Numbered from the stretch's first letter, positions 8,061-15,881 are shown. The stretch: 53,954 nucleotides of DNA from an uncultured Clostridia bacterium (GCA_947166385.1 CAMVEB010000026.1:1-53954); one strand, 5' to 3'. Notes: generated from the letters alone by a model not told the origin. Numbers and translations are program-made.

Positions 8061-8096
8061 GGCTGTCGATTGCCTTCGTTAGAACAATCGACAGCC
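8061..8096. other. Perfect 12-bp hairpin between excisionase-like genes
   Basis: GGCTGTCGATTG (8061-8072) pairs with CAATCGACAGCC (8085-8096) around a 12-nt loop. It lies between the small excisionase gene and the four-HTH gene on the minus strand, with no clear U-run after it. It may be an mRNA-stabilising or weak termination structure; it could also be a protein-binding inverted repeat. Confidence 0.5.
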
Positions 8097-8104
8097 TTGA
8101 CAAA

Positions 8105-8335
8105 TCAGGTGGCCCGGTTAAGCCATTCATCAAAACTTTTCTTTGGGATACGGTAGATTCCGCTTGCCAACTGGATACTTCTGAATTCGTTTTTCTTTAG
8201 CAATGAGTAGATACTTTTCTTCCCAACACCAAGAATAGTTGCCAGATCCTGGACGGTGTAGCAACGATTTGGCTCAGCCGGCAGATTCATTTCGGCCTTT
8301 TCAACAGTTGCGTCTTTTTTCTCTTCATACGGCAT
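8105..8335 (-). CDS. Excisionase-family DNA-binding protein
   Basis: A 76-aa protein with a single MerR/excisionase-type winged HTH: YTVQDLATILGVGKKSIYSLLK, then QLASGIYRIPKKSFDEWLNRA. An acidic, Lys-rich N-terminal extension of about 25 residues precedes it. Proteins of this type bend DNA at att sites and bias the integrase toward excision, or act as small regulators. It heads the recombination module. A hairpin (8061-8096) separates it from the four-HTH gene. Assignment to the excisionase family is secure; an actual role in excision is inferred from position. Confidence 0.8.
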   Translation of the reverse strand: MPYEEKKDATVEKAEMNLPAEPNRCYTVQDLATILGVGKKSIYSLLKKNEFRSIQLASGIYRIPKKSFDEWLNRAT

Positions 8336-8602
8336 AATGTTCCCTCCGATCTTTGGGATCTTGTCATAAAGTTCTTTAGACCCCTCTATATCCGCAGGGA
8401 ATAACGACGGTTGATTGAGTCACTTTTTCAAACAAAGTTGAAACTCGCAAGCAGGGCAATTGTAATACAATTGCAAATCTGCTTGTTGGTGGCATTGCCC
8501 CCAATCCCCTTGATCACATCGCAAGCGATGTGGCTGGTCTCTTCGAGACATGAAAAAGTCCTCTCCCGAAGGAGAGGATGATAGATCAAATGATAAATCC
8601 AT
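8336..8602. other. Hairpin-rich intergenic region between the integrase module and the sugar cargo
   Basis: No gene is evident. Three strong inverted repeats occur. The first is a nested pair, CAAGCAG (8448-8454) / GCAATTG (8456-8462) with CAATTGC (8468-8474) / CTGCTTG (8479-8485). The second is CACATCGC (8515-8522) with GCGATGTG (8525-8532). The third is the terminator at 8553-8577. The first two have no U-run and lie beside a C-rich stretch (8496-8509). They could be an oriT-like or recombination-associated site, a regulatory structure, or a cargo insertion scar; none is proven. Confidence 0.45.
8553..8577 (-). terminator. Intrinsic terminator of the first sugar operon
   Basis: CCTCTCC (8560-8566) and GGAGAGG (8571-8577) form a tight stem with a CGAA/TTCG-type tetraloop. 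The minus-strand transcript then runs into ACTTTTT (complement of 8553-8558). It lies about 25 nt after the stop of the LacI gene and fits as the end of the malE-malF-malG-GH13-lacI transcript. Confidence 0.85.
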
Positions 8603-9604
8603 TCATGTCGATTCTCGCTCTATTATTCTTGGAATCGTGCAATAGGATTGGGTTTGCAACTCTGGCATTTTGATTTTACGCAGTATAAACCTCGCAGCTT
8701 CTGCTCCCATATCAAACATATCTGCTTCGATTGCGGTTAACTGAGGCTGTGTCAGCATGGCAAACGGGTAATTATCAAAAGTCATAATGGCGACATCTTT
8801 GGGAACCTGTAGGTTCTTATGTCGTAGCACTTGTAAGCAGGCCATAGCCAGATAATTATTTGTGCAAAGGAGTATGTCCGGCTTTTCAGTCGTCATAGAT
8901 AATGCTTGCTCAGCTAGCTGAAGACCTGATTCATAGGTGCTATCACCATATAGAGTTGTAAACTGAAGATCTTCCTCTTCGAACATCTGCAGCATTCCAC
9001 TTCTTCGTGCAGCGGATATTTTATCGGTTTCTTTATCACCCATAAGAAAAACCATATGCCGATATCCTTTATCAAGCAGATAGTTTGCTGCTTTCTGACC
9101 TGCTTGTTCATGGTTTACGTCCATCCAGCTAATCGATGTTGAGAAATCTGGTTTTCCAATGATGAGATGCGGCAATGATAAATGGCTCAACATTCCAGCA
9201 AGCGCTCTGCTAAGAATTGCAGCATGAATGATCACTCCGTCAGCTTGTTCCTGAATCATCATCTCCCGGATCGCCTGAGGAGCGTCTTTTTGTGTTGCAT
9301 GCTTAAGCAGCATGGCATAATTCTTCTCATCGAGATACTGAGAAATACCCGTCATGATCTCAAACATATGCGGGTTTTCAAAGGCAACATTTCTATGAAG
9401 ATCAGTAATGAATAAAACAATCCCACTTCTCTGCTTTGCAAAACTGCGCGCACGTGCATTAGGTCGATAATCCATTTCTTCAGCAAGTTTCAAAATACGT
9501 TCCTTCGTTTTTTCAGAAACTGCGAAATGATCATTCAGTGCACGTGATACTGTCGCAATAGATACCCCTGCTGCTTCTGCCAGATCATAAATCGTACTTG
9601 CCAT
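8603..9604 (-). CDS. LacI-family regulator of the first alpha-glucan operon
   Basis: A 333-aa repressor, with HTH at residues 3-25 (TIYDLAEAAGVSIATVSRALN), hinge helix at about 45-60 (YRPNARARSFAKQRS) and a sugar-binding core ending FDNYPFAMLTQPQLTAIEAD, the usual C-terminal dimerisation region of maltose-type LacI proteins. It is the last gene of the operon and its start overlaps the end of the GH13 gene by about 20 nt, implying translational coupling. The perfect palindrome CGTAAGCGCTTACG at 14839-14852 upstream of the operon promoter matches LacI-family operators and is the likely target. Inducer presumably maltose or a maltodextrin, inferred from the neighbours. Confidence 0.9.
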   Translation of the reverse strand: MASTIYDLAEAAGVSIATVSRALNDHFAVSEKTKERILKLAEEMDYRPNARARSFAKQRSGIVLFITDLHRNVAFENPHMFEIMTGISQYLDEKNYAMLLKHATQKDAPQAIREMMIQEQADGVIIHAAILSRALAGMLSHLSLPHLIIGKPDFSTSISWMDVNHEQAGQKAANYLLDKGYRHMVFLMGDKETDKISAARRSGMLQMFEEEDLQFTTLYGDSTYESGLQLAEQALSMTTEKPDILLCTNNYLAMACLQVLRHKNLQVPKDVAIMTFDNYPFAMLTQPQLTAIEADMFDMGAEAARFILRKIKMPELQTQSYCTIPRIIEREST

Positions 9605-11312
9605 GGTTCACGCTCCTTGTAATAACGTAACCCTTTGGCATAAGTAAATCACACGTACAGTTCTTTTTCAAGAGAACATCACCGGGAGCAGAATATGCAG
9701 CGGAAGAGTCGCCCGGATTGACAGCAATCTCGATCCGCTCGTCATTCCACTCCCGTGCATAGCGGAATAACATCCCGGTTGTTTCCACTGTTTTAAACAC
9801 GCCGCGTGTCAGCGCCTTGTTGTCTTTGCGCAGGGTGATTAGTTTCCGATAGACTTCTGACAGGTGAGAATGATCGTTCCAGGGCATTGGCATCCGGTAT
9901 TCTTTTTCCGTCATGCCTTTCATTCCTTTTTCATCCCCATAAAATACGCAAGGCATTCCAATAAAAGTCATTTGAAAAAGAATGGCCAATTCCATCTTAT
10001 CAATGTCACCCTGGCATAGAGACAGAAATCTGCAGGTATCATGTCCGTCCAGAAGATTTAGTTGTGCCGGAAGCATCTGCTTTTTGTATCGCATCAGCAA
10101 GCTGGACAATCGCAAATCAAACTCTGGTGCAGTCAGGATGTTTTCAGCGAAGTACTGAGTACAGAATCTGCGAAAATCGTAGTTCATAGCTCCATCAACC
10201 ATATCGCCGGTCATATAGTGCTCAGAGTTTTCCCATATTTCTCCGATAATAACAGCTTCCGGCTTTTCATTTTTTACAGCTCGCCTGAAAGCGCGAAGAA
10301 ATCCGTCATCCACTTCGTTGGCCACATCCAGACGCCAGCCATCCACATCATATTTCCGAATCCAATATCGGCCTACATCACAAAAGTAATCCCGAAGCGA
10401 TGGACAGGCTGTATTGGTCTTAGGCATGTTGGCCACATACGCAAAACAAGTATAAGCAGGACTTTCTCCTTCCTGCGGCAGTGTCAGCGCTTCCGGAAGG
10501 CTGTAAAACCATTCGTAATACGGAGATTCTTTTCCGTTTTTCAGGACATCCTGGAAAGAGAAGTGGTTCCAGCTGACATGGTTAAATACGCCGTCAACAA
10601 TGACCCGAATTCCTTTTCCGTGTGCTTCCTGTACCAAAGTCCTGAAGTCTTCATCCGTACCAAAGCAGGGATCAATATGTTTATAATCCATCAGATCATA
10701 TTTATGATATGCTCCTGCAGCAAAAGTCGGGTTCAGATACAGGCAGTTAAACCCAAGGTTTTTGATATAGTCAAGGTTCTCACGGATCCCGTTGATGGTT
10801 CCGCCGTAATTCGTGACAGACGGAAATCCGTTATAGGATTCCGCTTTTCCCGCTTTGCTGATGTGTTCTTTTCCATCCGCGAAACTGTCAGGAAAGATAT
10901 TATAAACCACGGCATCCCTGACCCATTCAGGAACAGATGCCAGATCTGCTTTGTGATTGAAAGGGTATTGAAAAAACTCACTGCGCTCAATATGCGCATC
11001 CATTTTTTCAAAACATTCACCTGCATATCTGCATTGTATCTGACCGTCATCCAGCAGAAAGTAATAAGCAATACGTTCCCATTCAGTTTCCAGAATGATT
11101 TCGTACCAGTCATATAACAGATCAGAGCGAACCAAAGGCATGCTTAATTCTGTGAATGTCAGCTCGGGTGACATATCAGCACGATCCGCATAATAAAACT
11201 TAACTTGTGTTAAGTCACTCCTGGCTGTCCGCAGGCGAAAGACGAAATGTGTTTCATCAAGCGGATGAGCATACTCGCTCATGGGTCTATGGAGAATGGA
11301 AGCGTAGTGCAT
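9585..11312 (-). CDS. Cytoplasmic GH13 alpha-glucan hydrolase (neopullulanase/cyclomaltodextrinase type)
   Basis: A 575-aa enzyme of glycoside hydrolase family 13. A CBM34-like N-terminal beta domain (about 1-120) is followed by a TIM barrel with the conserved regions VDGVFNH (240-245), DGWRLDVA with nucleophile D329, GEIW with acid/base E358, and LLDGHDT with D425; a C-terminal beta domain follows. There is no signal peptide, so it acts on imported oligosaccharides, cleaving alpha-1,4 and possibly alpha-1,6 links of maltodextrins, cyclodextrins or pullulan fragments. It follows malG by 6 nt and overlaps lacI. The CBM34-plus-barrel layout is the neopullulanase/cyclomaltodextrinase/maltogenic amylase group; exact specificity cannot be read from sequence. 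Confidence 0.88.
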   Translation of the reverse strand: MHYASILHRPMSEYAHPLDETHFVFRLRTARSDLTQVKFYYADRADMSPELTFTELSMPLVRSDLLYDWYEIILETEWERIAYYFLLDDGQIQCRYAGECFEKMDAHIERSEFFQYPFNHKADLASVPEWVRDAVVYNIFPDSFADGKEHISKAGKAESYNGFPSVTNYGGTINGIRENLDYIKNLGFNCLYLNPTFAAGAYHKYDLMDYKHIDPCFGTDEDFRTLVQEAHGKGIRVIVDGVFNHVSWNHFSFQDVLKNGKESPYYEWFYSLPEALTLPQEGESPAYTCFAYVANMPKTNTACPSLRDYFCDVGRYWIRKYDVDGWRLDVANEVDDGFLRAFRRAVKNEKPEAVIIGEIWENSEHYMTGDMVDGAMNYDFRRFCTQYFAENILTAPEFDLRLSSLLMRYKKQMLPAQLNLLDGHDTCRFLSLCQGDIDKMELAILFQMTFIGMPCVFYGDEKGMKGMTEKEYRMPMPWNDHSHLSEVYRKLITLRKDNKALTRGVFKTVETTGMLFRYAREWNDERIEIAVNPGDSSAAYSAPGDVLLKKNCTCDLLMPKGYVITRSVNHGKYDL

Positions 11313-11318
11313 AGTGTC

Positions 11319-12173
11319 TTATCCTTTCGTAGCGCCGCCGGTAACACCGGCAACATAATATTTCTGCAAGCGGATGAATAACAGGACAATCGGAACAGCT
11401 ACTACAACGGAGCCCGCACAGAACACGGTGTAATACTGATAAATGTTCGCCTTATCAACCATGGTATAAAGGCCCTTGGCAACCGTGTAATTGTTGTAGT
11501 TGTCCTTCATAATTACGGAGACAAAGATAAAATCTACCCATGGAGCAATAAATGCGTTGATCGCGGTATTGACCACAATGGGTTTGGAGTTTGGCAGAAT
11601 GATCTTCCAAAAGATTGTATGCCTGGAAGCCCCGTCCAGCGTAGCTGCTTCGTCCAGGGACTTCGGAATCGTATCAAAGAAACCTTTAGCGATGTAGTAA
11701 TTCAGCGCCGCACCGCCGGAATATACAAGGATCAGTGCCAGAAGCGTTTGATCCAGTCCGATCGCTTTCATAAAATGATAGATGGCAATCATGCTCATAA
11801 AGCCAGGGAACATACCCAGGATCAGGCAGATGTTCATGATTGCTTTCCGGCTTTTAAAGCGAAGCCGGGAATAAACATATGCAACCATCAGCGTCAGAAT
11901 GGTTGTAATCACACAGCAGCATACCGCCACGAACAGGGTGTTCATAAACCAGCGCGGGAAATTGAACAGGCGCGTATCGGTAAACAGCCGTGTGTAGTTG
12001 TCAAAAGTAAATGCTTTGGGCCAGAGATAAGGTGTATAAGCTCCGGGCTCTTTCCGGAAGGAAGAAATCAGGAGCCAGAAGACCGGCAGCATCCATAGAA
12101 TGGAGAGTACAGTCAGAAGCGTGTGTAAGCAGATGGATGTACGGAGTTTTCTCATGTTCGTATGCTTTTTCAT
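11319..12173 (-). CDS. Maltodextrin-type ABC transporter permease, MalG-like
   Basis: Inner-membrane permease of 284 aa with about six TM segments. The EAA loop that docks with the ATPase reads LDEAATLDGASRHTIFWKII (about 185-205). The family C-terminus YYVAGVTGGATKG matches MalG proteins. The start ATG overlaps the end of malF (ATGA-type coupling). Together with malF and malE it would import maltose or maltodextrins. The operon encodes no MalK-type ATPase, so a shared MsmX-like ATPase must be supplied from elsewhere in the genome, as is common in Firmicutes. Confidence 0.9.
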   Translation of the reverse strand: MKKHTNMRKLRTSICLHTLLTVLSILWMLPVFWLLISSFRKEPGAYTPYLWPKAFTFDNYTRLFTDTRLFNFPRWFMNTLFVAVCCCVITTILTLMVAYVYSRLRFKSRKAIMNICLILGMFPGFMSMIAIYHFMKAIGLDQTLLALILVYSGGAALNYYIAKGFFDTIPKSLDEAATLDGASRHTIFWKIILPNSKPIVVNTAINAFIAPWVDFIFVSVIMKDNYNNYTVAKGLYTMVDKANIYQYYTVFCAGSVVVAVPIVLLFIRLQKYYVAGVTGGATKG

Positions 12174-13510
12174 TGGAACATGTCCTCCTTCTTCACAGCG
12201 CCTGTACGGTTATAAACCGTCAGAGAACAAACAGAGACGATCATGAATATGAAGATGCCGATCGTCGAAGCGAGGGCGTAATCGTGCTGATCCACCGTCA
12301 GTTTGTAAAGCCAGGTGACAAGCAGATCTGTTTTTCCGGCCTGGTAATAGTCAAGGCTCGCAGGGCCTCCTGCGGTAAGCAGATAGATCACGTTGAAATT
12401 GTTGATATTCCCAACAAAGGTTGTGATGGTTGCAGGTGCTGTTACGAAGATCATGTACGGCAGCGTAATGCTCATAAAGCGGCGAATAGGACCGGCGCCG
12501 TCAATCGACGCACTTTCGTACAGTTCTTCCGGCACGTTCATCAGCACACCGGAAAAGGTCATCATGGTATAAGGAATACCAATCCACATATTAATCACGA
12601 TAACAACGATCCGGGAAAGCGTTACATCCGTTAGGAAAGGCAGCGGCGTTTTGATCCAGCCCAACTTCATGAGCGCAACATTGATCGCGCCGGGCGGTTC
12701 CAAAGCTCGGGAAATCAGCAGGAGGCTGACAAACTGCGGAATGGCGATCGGGATCATGAACCATGTACGCCACATCTTTTTCAACCTGACCAGTTTGTTA
12801 TTGATGATGATGGCCAGAATCATCCCGAAGATATAGTTGGTGAATGTGGCAAAGATGGCCCATACAATTGTCCAGCCGAGAATGCCCATGAACGTGCGGG
12901 TTTTCGTCTCATTGCCCAGAAAAATATCCGTGACATTTTGCATTCCCGTCCATGTGAACAGGTTCCCTGGCGGCTGATGGTTTGCGTCGAAATTTGTGAA
13001 GGCAATCAGGATCATGAAGATGATCGGAAGAACGGTAAAAAGAATCAGCGTTGTCATCGGCGCTGATAAAAGCGTGATGTGAAAACGGTCATTCAACAAG
13101 GAGGAAGCGTCCTGCCGAAGAGAAGGAATCTCTTTCCCTGCTTTTTCGAGTTGATACAGATGTGAAGCGCTCTTCAGGTTAATGACCCACAGGCAGATGA
13201 AAATCACTGTCACAGCAACGGTCAGAACGCTGAACAGCAGAATCAGCATGCTGTTATCCCCAGGCACTCGCTGGTAGATTTGCAGGTCTTCATTCCAGAC
13301 CTTCAGTTGGGCATTTTCTCCCAGCGTAAGAAGATGGCTCAGGTATTTCCAACCGAAGCCAAAGAAGAACAGGAAAAACAAAACTTCAGCGGCGAGGTAC
13401 ATCAGTCCTTTGACGATCTGACCGCGCTTTATACAGCCAAGCCCCATTACCAGGCAGGAGCCCTTTACCCAGCTGTCTCCCTGGGCAAAATCCTTCCAAA
13501 ACCGCTTCAT
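12170..13510 (-). CDS. Maltodextrin-type ABC transporter permease, MalF-like
   Basis: A 446-aa permease, longer than typical CUT1 permeases (about 300 aa). It has an N-terminal extension with extra membrane helices (about residues 35-60 and 85-115) and a charged cytosolic linker before the core of six TM segments. This resembles the MalF/MalC type of Gram-positive maltodextrin systems. The EAA loop is YESASIDGAGPIRRFMSITL (about 350-370). It overlaps malG by four nt. A stem-loop at 13534-13559 lies between it and malE, so malE mRNA is probably more abundant than the permease part. Confidence 0.9.
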   Translation of the reverse strand: MKRFWKDFAQGDSWVKGSCLVMGLGCIKRGQIVKGLMYLAAEVLFFLFFFGFGWKYLSHLLTLGENAQLKVWNEDLQIYQRVPGDNSMLILLFSVLTVAVTVIFICLWVINLKSASHLYQLEKAGKEIPSLRQDASSLLNDRFHITLLSAPMTTLILFTVLPIIFMILIAFTNFDANHQPPGNLFTWTGMQNVTDIFLGNETKTRTFMGILGWTIVWAIFATFTNYIFGMILAIIINNKLVRLKKMWRTWFMIPIAIPQFVSLLLISRALEPPGAINVALMKLGWIKTPLPFLTDVTLSRIVVIVINMWIGIPYTMMTFSGVLMNVPEELYESASIDGAGPIRRFMSITLPYMIFVTAPATITTFVGNINNFNVIYLLTAGGPASLDYYQAGKTDLLVTWLYKLTVDQHDYALASTIGIFIFMIVSVCSLTVYNRTGAVKKEDMFQ

Positions 13511-13533
13511 AATTGATCCTCCGGATGCCGGAA

Positions 13534-13559
13534 AAGGCTGCCGAGATCCCGGCAGCCTT
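13534..13559 (-). other. Intercistronic stem-loop between malE and malF
   Basis: AAGGCTGCCG (13534-13543) pairs with CGGCAGCCTT (13550-13559), a 10-bp stem with a 6-nt loop, lying 14 nt after the malE stop on the minus strand. A short U-run follows (TTTTCC), so partial termination is possible. Its counterpart in the second operon is at 18370-18400. Likely it protects malE mRNA or attenuates permease expression. Confidence 0.65.
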
Positions 13560-13573
13560 CTCCGAACGAATGA

Positions 13574-14746
13574 TTATTGACCAATAGTCTGGGCCACCCA
13601 CTGATCCAGAAGAGGCTGAATATCCACAGTGGGATCAGCGATCAGCGCGTTGCCGAAAGCCGTAGCAGGAGTCCAGAAGTCTCCGATGATCAGCTGGGTC
13701 ACAGCATAATCACTCTGCGCAGCCAGAGCAGACAGGGCCGGATCAGAAGCAATCGCTTCACTCTTCGCAGCATTGATGTTGGAAGGGCCATAGCCGCGAA
13801 CTTCAAAGCGGCGGAGCTGGCTTTCCTCGCTTGTCAGGAATTCTGCCAAGTTCATCGCTTCAATCGGGTAAGCGCTCTGCGTATTCACACCGAGGATTTT
13901 GCATCCGCCGAAGGAACCCATCTGAACCTGCTCTCCGTTTACGGTGAACGTCGGGAGCTTGGCAGCGGCATAATTATCGCCAAGACGTTCCTTAATCGCA
14001 TCAGCAACCCAGGTTCCGCATACGCCGGCGCATACGGTATCGCCAATGGTGCCGGTCAGGATATTCTGGTCACCGGGCAGAAACGCCGGATGCGCACACA
14101 GGGCGGCAACTGCCTTGGCAGCTTCCAGGCCCTTCTCATTGTTGAAATCGCAGACCTGTTTTCCATCCTCGTCCAGGGTGATGGTACAGCCGTTTCCAAG
14201 GAAGAAGGAAGCGAGATACCAGCCATTGGCAACATCAAAGTTGAACTGCTTTCCAGCTTTTTCAGCTGCAGCCAGAATTCCGTCCAGGGTCTTTACGTCT
14301 TCTTCGGTCAGCACAGACTTGTCGTAGAACAGGAAATATCCGTTGTCAGCAGTCATAGGATAGCCCAGCAGGGTTCCCTTGTAGGTAGCCGCATTCACTG
14401 AGCCCTGACTGTTAGCAGCCACAATCTCGTCATGGTTGCGGGTCACTTCATACAGTGCGTCAGCCATAGCCAGACGGATCAGCTGGTCATCCGGGTAGAC
14501 AAACACGTCAGCAGCGGCAGCGGGATCTTCCAGATAACGCGCACTGGCATCAGCGGTTCCGACAACACCGTACTGGAATGTGTAGTTGTTTTCCGGATGA
14601 GCGGCGGCATATGCCTCACACAGTTCCTTGAGCAGTTCCTGATCATCCTGGCCGTCCCAGACTTTCAGGGTGATGTCATCTGCGAACGCGGCAAAAGCCG
14701 TGCAGCACAGGATCACTGCCAGCAATACAGCAAAAAGCTTTTTCAT
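13574..14746 (-). CDS. Extracellular sugar-binding protein, MalE-like
   Basis: A 390-aa solute-binding protein of the family 1 (maltose/maltodextrin) type. The signal peptide MKKLFAVLLAVILCCTAFAAFA is followed by DDITLKVWDGQDD; the cleavage site looks like a signal-peptidase I A-F-A/D site and no good lipobox is present, although a CC pair lies in the hydrophobic core. How the protein stays at the cell surface is therefore open. Mature-domain landmarks include VWDGQDDQELLKELCEAY and GTWVADAIKERLGDNYAAAKLPT, typical of MalE. GAGGAGG precedes the ATG. First gene of the operon, driven by the promoter at 14800-14828. Confidence 0.88.
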   Translation of the reverse strand: MKKLFAVLLAVILCCTAFAAFADDITLKVWDGQDDQELLKELCEAYAAAHPENNYTFQYGVVGTADASARYLEDPAAAADVFVYPDDQLIRLAMADALYEVTRNHDEIVAANSQGSVNAATYKGTLLGYPMTADNGYFLFYDKSVLTEEDVKTLDGILAAAEKAGKQFNFDVANGWYLASFFLGNGCTITLDEDGKQVCDFNNEKGLEAAKAVAALCAHPAFLPGDQNILTGTIGDTVCAGVCGTWVADAIKERLGDNYAAAKLPTFTVNGEQVQMGSFGGCKILGVNTQSAYPIEAMNLAEFLTSEESQLRRFEVRGYGPSNINAAKSEAIASDPALSALAAQSDYAVTQLIIGDFWTPATAFGNALIADPTVDIQPLLDQWVAQTIGQ

Positions 14747-14799
14747 GGGGTGTTACCTCCTCGTTTTTTCAGCCATATCAGGCTGTTGTTTCTGGCTGC

Positions 14800-14852
14800 A
14801 TTATGAAGTTTTATTACAGAAAGGTCAATGTAAATTAGCGTAAGCGCTTACG
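14800..14852 (-). promoter_or_regulatory. Promoter and LacI operator of the malE operon
   Basis: On the minus strand, -35 TTGACC (14823-14828) and -10 CATAAT (14800-14805) are spaced by 17 bp. The perfect 14-bp palindrome CGTAAGCGCTTACG (14839-14852) lies 10 bp upstream of the -35. The palindrome has the central CG and AAGC/GCTT arms of LacI/GalR operators. It sits 16 bp after the stop of the upstream small gene, so the regulatory region is compact. Confidence 0.85.
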
Positions 14853-14868
14853 AAACAAGGCAGTCAGT

Positions 14869-15180
14869 TTATCTGATCTTTGTCTTCTTTCCCAGTAGCG
14901 TTTCTCTGGTGTATCCGACCTTATGTCCGTGATTGTCATAATGGTTCTGATAGCCCAGAATACTTTCATGGGATCTGCCGATCCTGTGACCGTTTTCGTC
15001 GTAGTGGACAGTACCGAACAGACCCTCCCGTCTGCGTCCGACCTTATGTCCATGCTCGTCATAGTGATTGGTGTATGTCCCAAGCAGGCTGGTACGGCTG
15101 TATCCGATCTTGTGCCCGTGCTCGTCATAATGGTTCGTGCGATCCGGCAGGATGCTCGGACGGCTGAAAATCTTCTTCAT
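14869..15180 (-). CDS. Small His-rich tandem-repeat protein (NHYDEHGHK repeats)
   Basis: A 103-aa protein made almost wholly of four repeats of about 20-22 residues: [T]NHY-D-[E/N]-[H/N]-G-H-[K/R]-[I/V]-G followed by a variable basic/polar part and [S/E]-[I/L]-L/F-G. No signal peptide or membrane segment is seen. The repeated H-Y-D-x-x-G-H cluster is suited to binding metal, inferred from composition alone. GAGGAG precedes the ATG at 15180. I do not recognise a named family; similarity to YD/Rhs repeats is superficial because these repeats are short and end-to-end. It is the last gene of a cluster of four very small genes on the same strand. An ATG-less in-frame extension upstream lacks a ribosome site. 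Confidence 0.7.
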   Translation of the reverse strand: MKKIFSRPSILPDRTNHYDEHGHKIGYSRTSLLGTYTNHYDEHGHKVGRRREGLFGTVHYDENGHRIGRSHESILGYQNHYDNHGHKVGYTRETLLGKKTKIR

Positions 15181-15278
15181 AGATTTCGACTCCTCAAAAC
15201 AAAGGCGGGAGCAGGAAACGGTTCCTGCCCCCAAATATATGAAAGCCTGTCCCCGTTTCTGTTATCACGGGTGCTGGA

Positions 15279-15455
15279 TTAAGCAACATGTCGTGCCCGG
15301 TACCAGCGATAAGTCAGATACGCAGTCACAACAACAGTAATCAGCATTCCAGGGTAGGAAGACATCACCGCATGAATTGCGGAAAAGAGAATATCCATCC
15401 CCTCACAAAGGGAAGCAATACCATATAGAGCAACAATGAATGCAATCAGTGCCAT
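15279..15455 (-). CDS. Small membrane protein, unknown function
   Basis: A 58-aa protein, mostly hydrophobic, with two likely membrane segments (about residues 1-18 and 35-50) and a short basic C-terminus (YRWYRARHVA), which predicts the tail on the cytosolic side. AAGGAGG lies 8 nt upstream of the chosen ATG; a GTG nine nt earlier is directly attached to the Shine-Dalgarno and less likely. It sits between the PspC-like gene and the His-rich repeat gene, suggesting a role with a membrane-stress type cluster. No family recognised. Confidence 0.6.
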   Translation of the reverse strand: MALIAFIVALYGIASLCEGMDILFSAIHAVMSSYPGMLITVVVTAYLTYRWYRARHVA

Positions 15456-15481
15456 CGTGGCCACCTCCTTGGCCAGTGTTG

Positions 15482-15649
15482 TTATGCCTCCGGAATAATC
15501 ATGGCTGCAACAATTTAAAACAGAATTCCGACACCGGACAGAACAAACAGAATTCTTACCCCCGTCGAATTAAGACCGAGATATTCCGCTATCCCGCCGC
15601 ACACACCGGCGAAAACTCGATCTGTCGAGCTTCTATACAGTCTCTTCAT
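15482..15649 (-). pseudogene. PspC-domain protein with an in-frame stop
   Basis: Starting at 15649 (GGAGAG upstream) the frame reads MKRLYRSSTDRVFAGVCGGI then AEYLGLNSTGVRILFVL, the classic PspC start including VFAGVCGGIAEYLG. After GILF comes TAA (15515-15517), then IVAAMIIPEA and a second stop at 15482-15484. Intact PspC proteins continue smoothly through this point, usually with a Tyr, so one base change (TAT to TAA) would explain the stop. The product made is therefore 44 aa, with half of its membrane helix, unless the stop is read through. PspC-like proteins are membrane partners in envelope-stress responses. Start lies a few nt after the preceding gene's stop. Confidence 0.75.
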
Positions 15650-15651
15650 TG

Positions 15652-15831
15652 TCAGATCTCTCCTTCATACTCCTCTGCACGATTCTGATTCGCACGGCTA
15701 GCAAATAGTCCGATCAGCGTCCCGAGCAGAAGGCCTCTGCCCAGTCCGCCATGGCGGTGATGATGGCAATGGCAGCGATGGCCACCAAAGATCATGTTTC
15801 CCAAGGTCAGGATACCAAGCAGACGCAGCAT
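15652..15831 (-). CDS. Small His-cluster protein
   Basis: A 59-aa protein. The first 15 residues are hydrophobic (MLRLLGILTLGNMIFGG), then comes the cluster HRCHCHHHRHGG, a second glycine/leucine-rich hydrophobic segment (LGRGLLLGTLIGLFAS) and an acidic C-terminus. GGAGG precedes the ATG by about 8 nt. The His/Cys cluster looks like a metal-binding site at a membrane surface; that is inference. It is the first gene of the small-protein cluster, directly ahead of the PspC-like gene. Short proteins of this kind beside PspC genes are often left unannotated. Confidence 0.65.
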   Translation of the reverse strand: MLRLLGILTLGNMIFGGHRCHCHHHRHGGLGRGLLLGTLIGLFASRANQNRAEEYEGEI

Positions 15832-15863
15832 TGTGATGTTCCTCCATTTCGGTCGTTTCGTAT

Positions 15864-15881
15864 GTACCAGTTATTTGGTAC
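15864..15881 (-). promoter_or_regulatory. Inverted repeat upstream of the small-protein cluster
   Basis: GTACCA (15864-15869) and TGGTAC (15876-15881) form a 6-6-6 palindrome 33-50 bp ahead of the first small gene. A TATGAT -10-like hexamer lies just upstream on the minus strand (about 15889-15894). The repeat would fall at or after the transcription start, the position of a repressor operator. No regulator is encoded nearby. The rest of 15832-16111 shows no gene. Confidence 0.4.

Noticed and set aside
10062..11117. Long plus-strand open frame (351 codons)
   Set aside because: It lies antisense to the GH13 gene with intact catalytic motifs, has no ribosome site, and codes for an unstructured Ile/Ser/Phe-rich protein without known motifs.
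14880..15170. Regularly repeated DNA resembling a short CRISPR array
   Set aside because: The period is about 60-66 bp with strong divergence between units and no unique spacers; it encodes a repeat protein in one frame with a good ribosome site.
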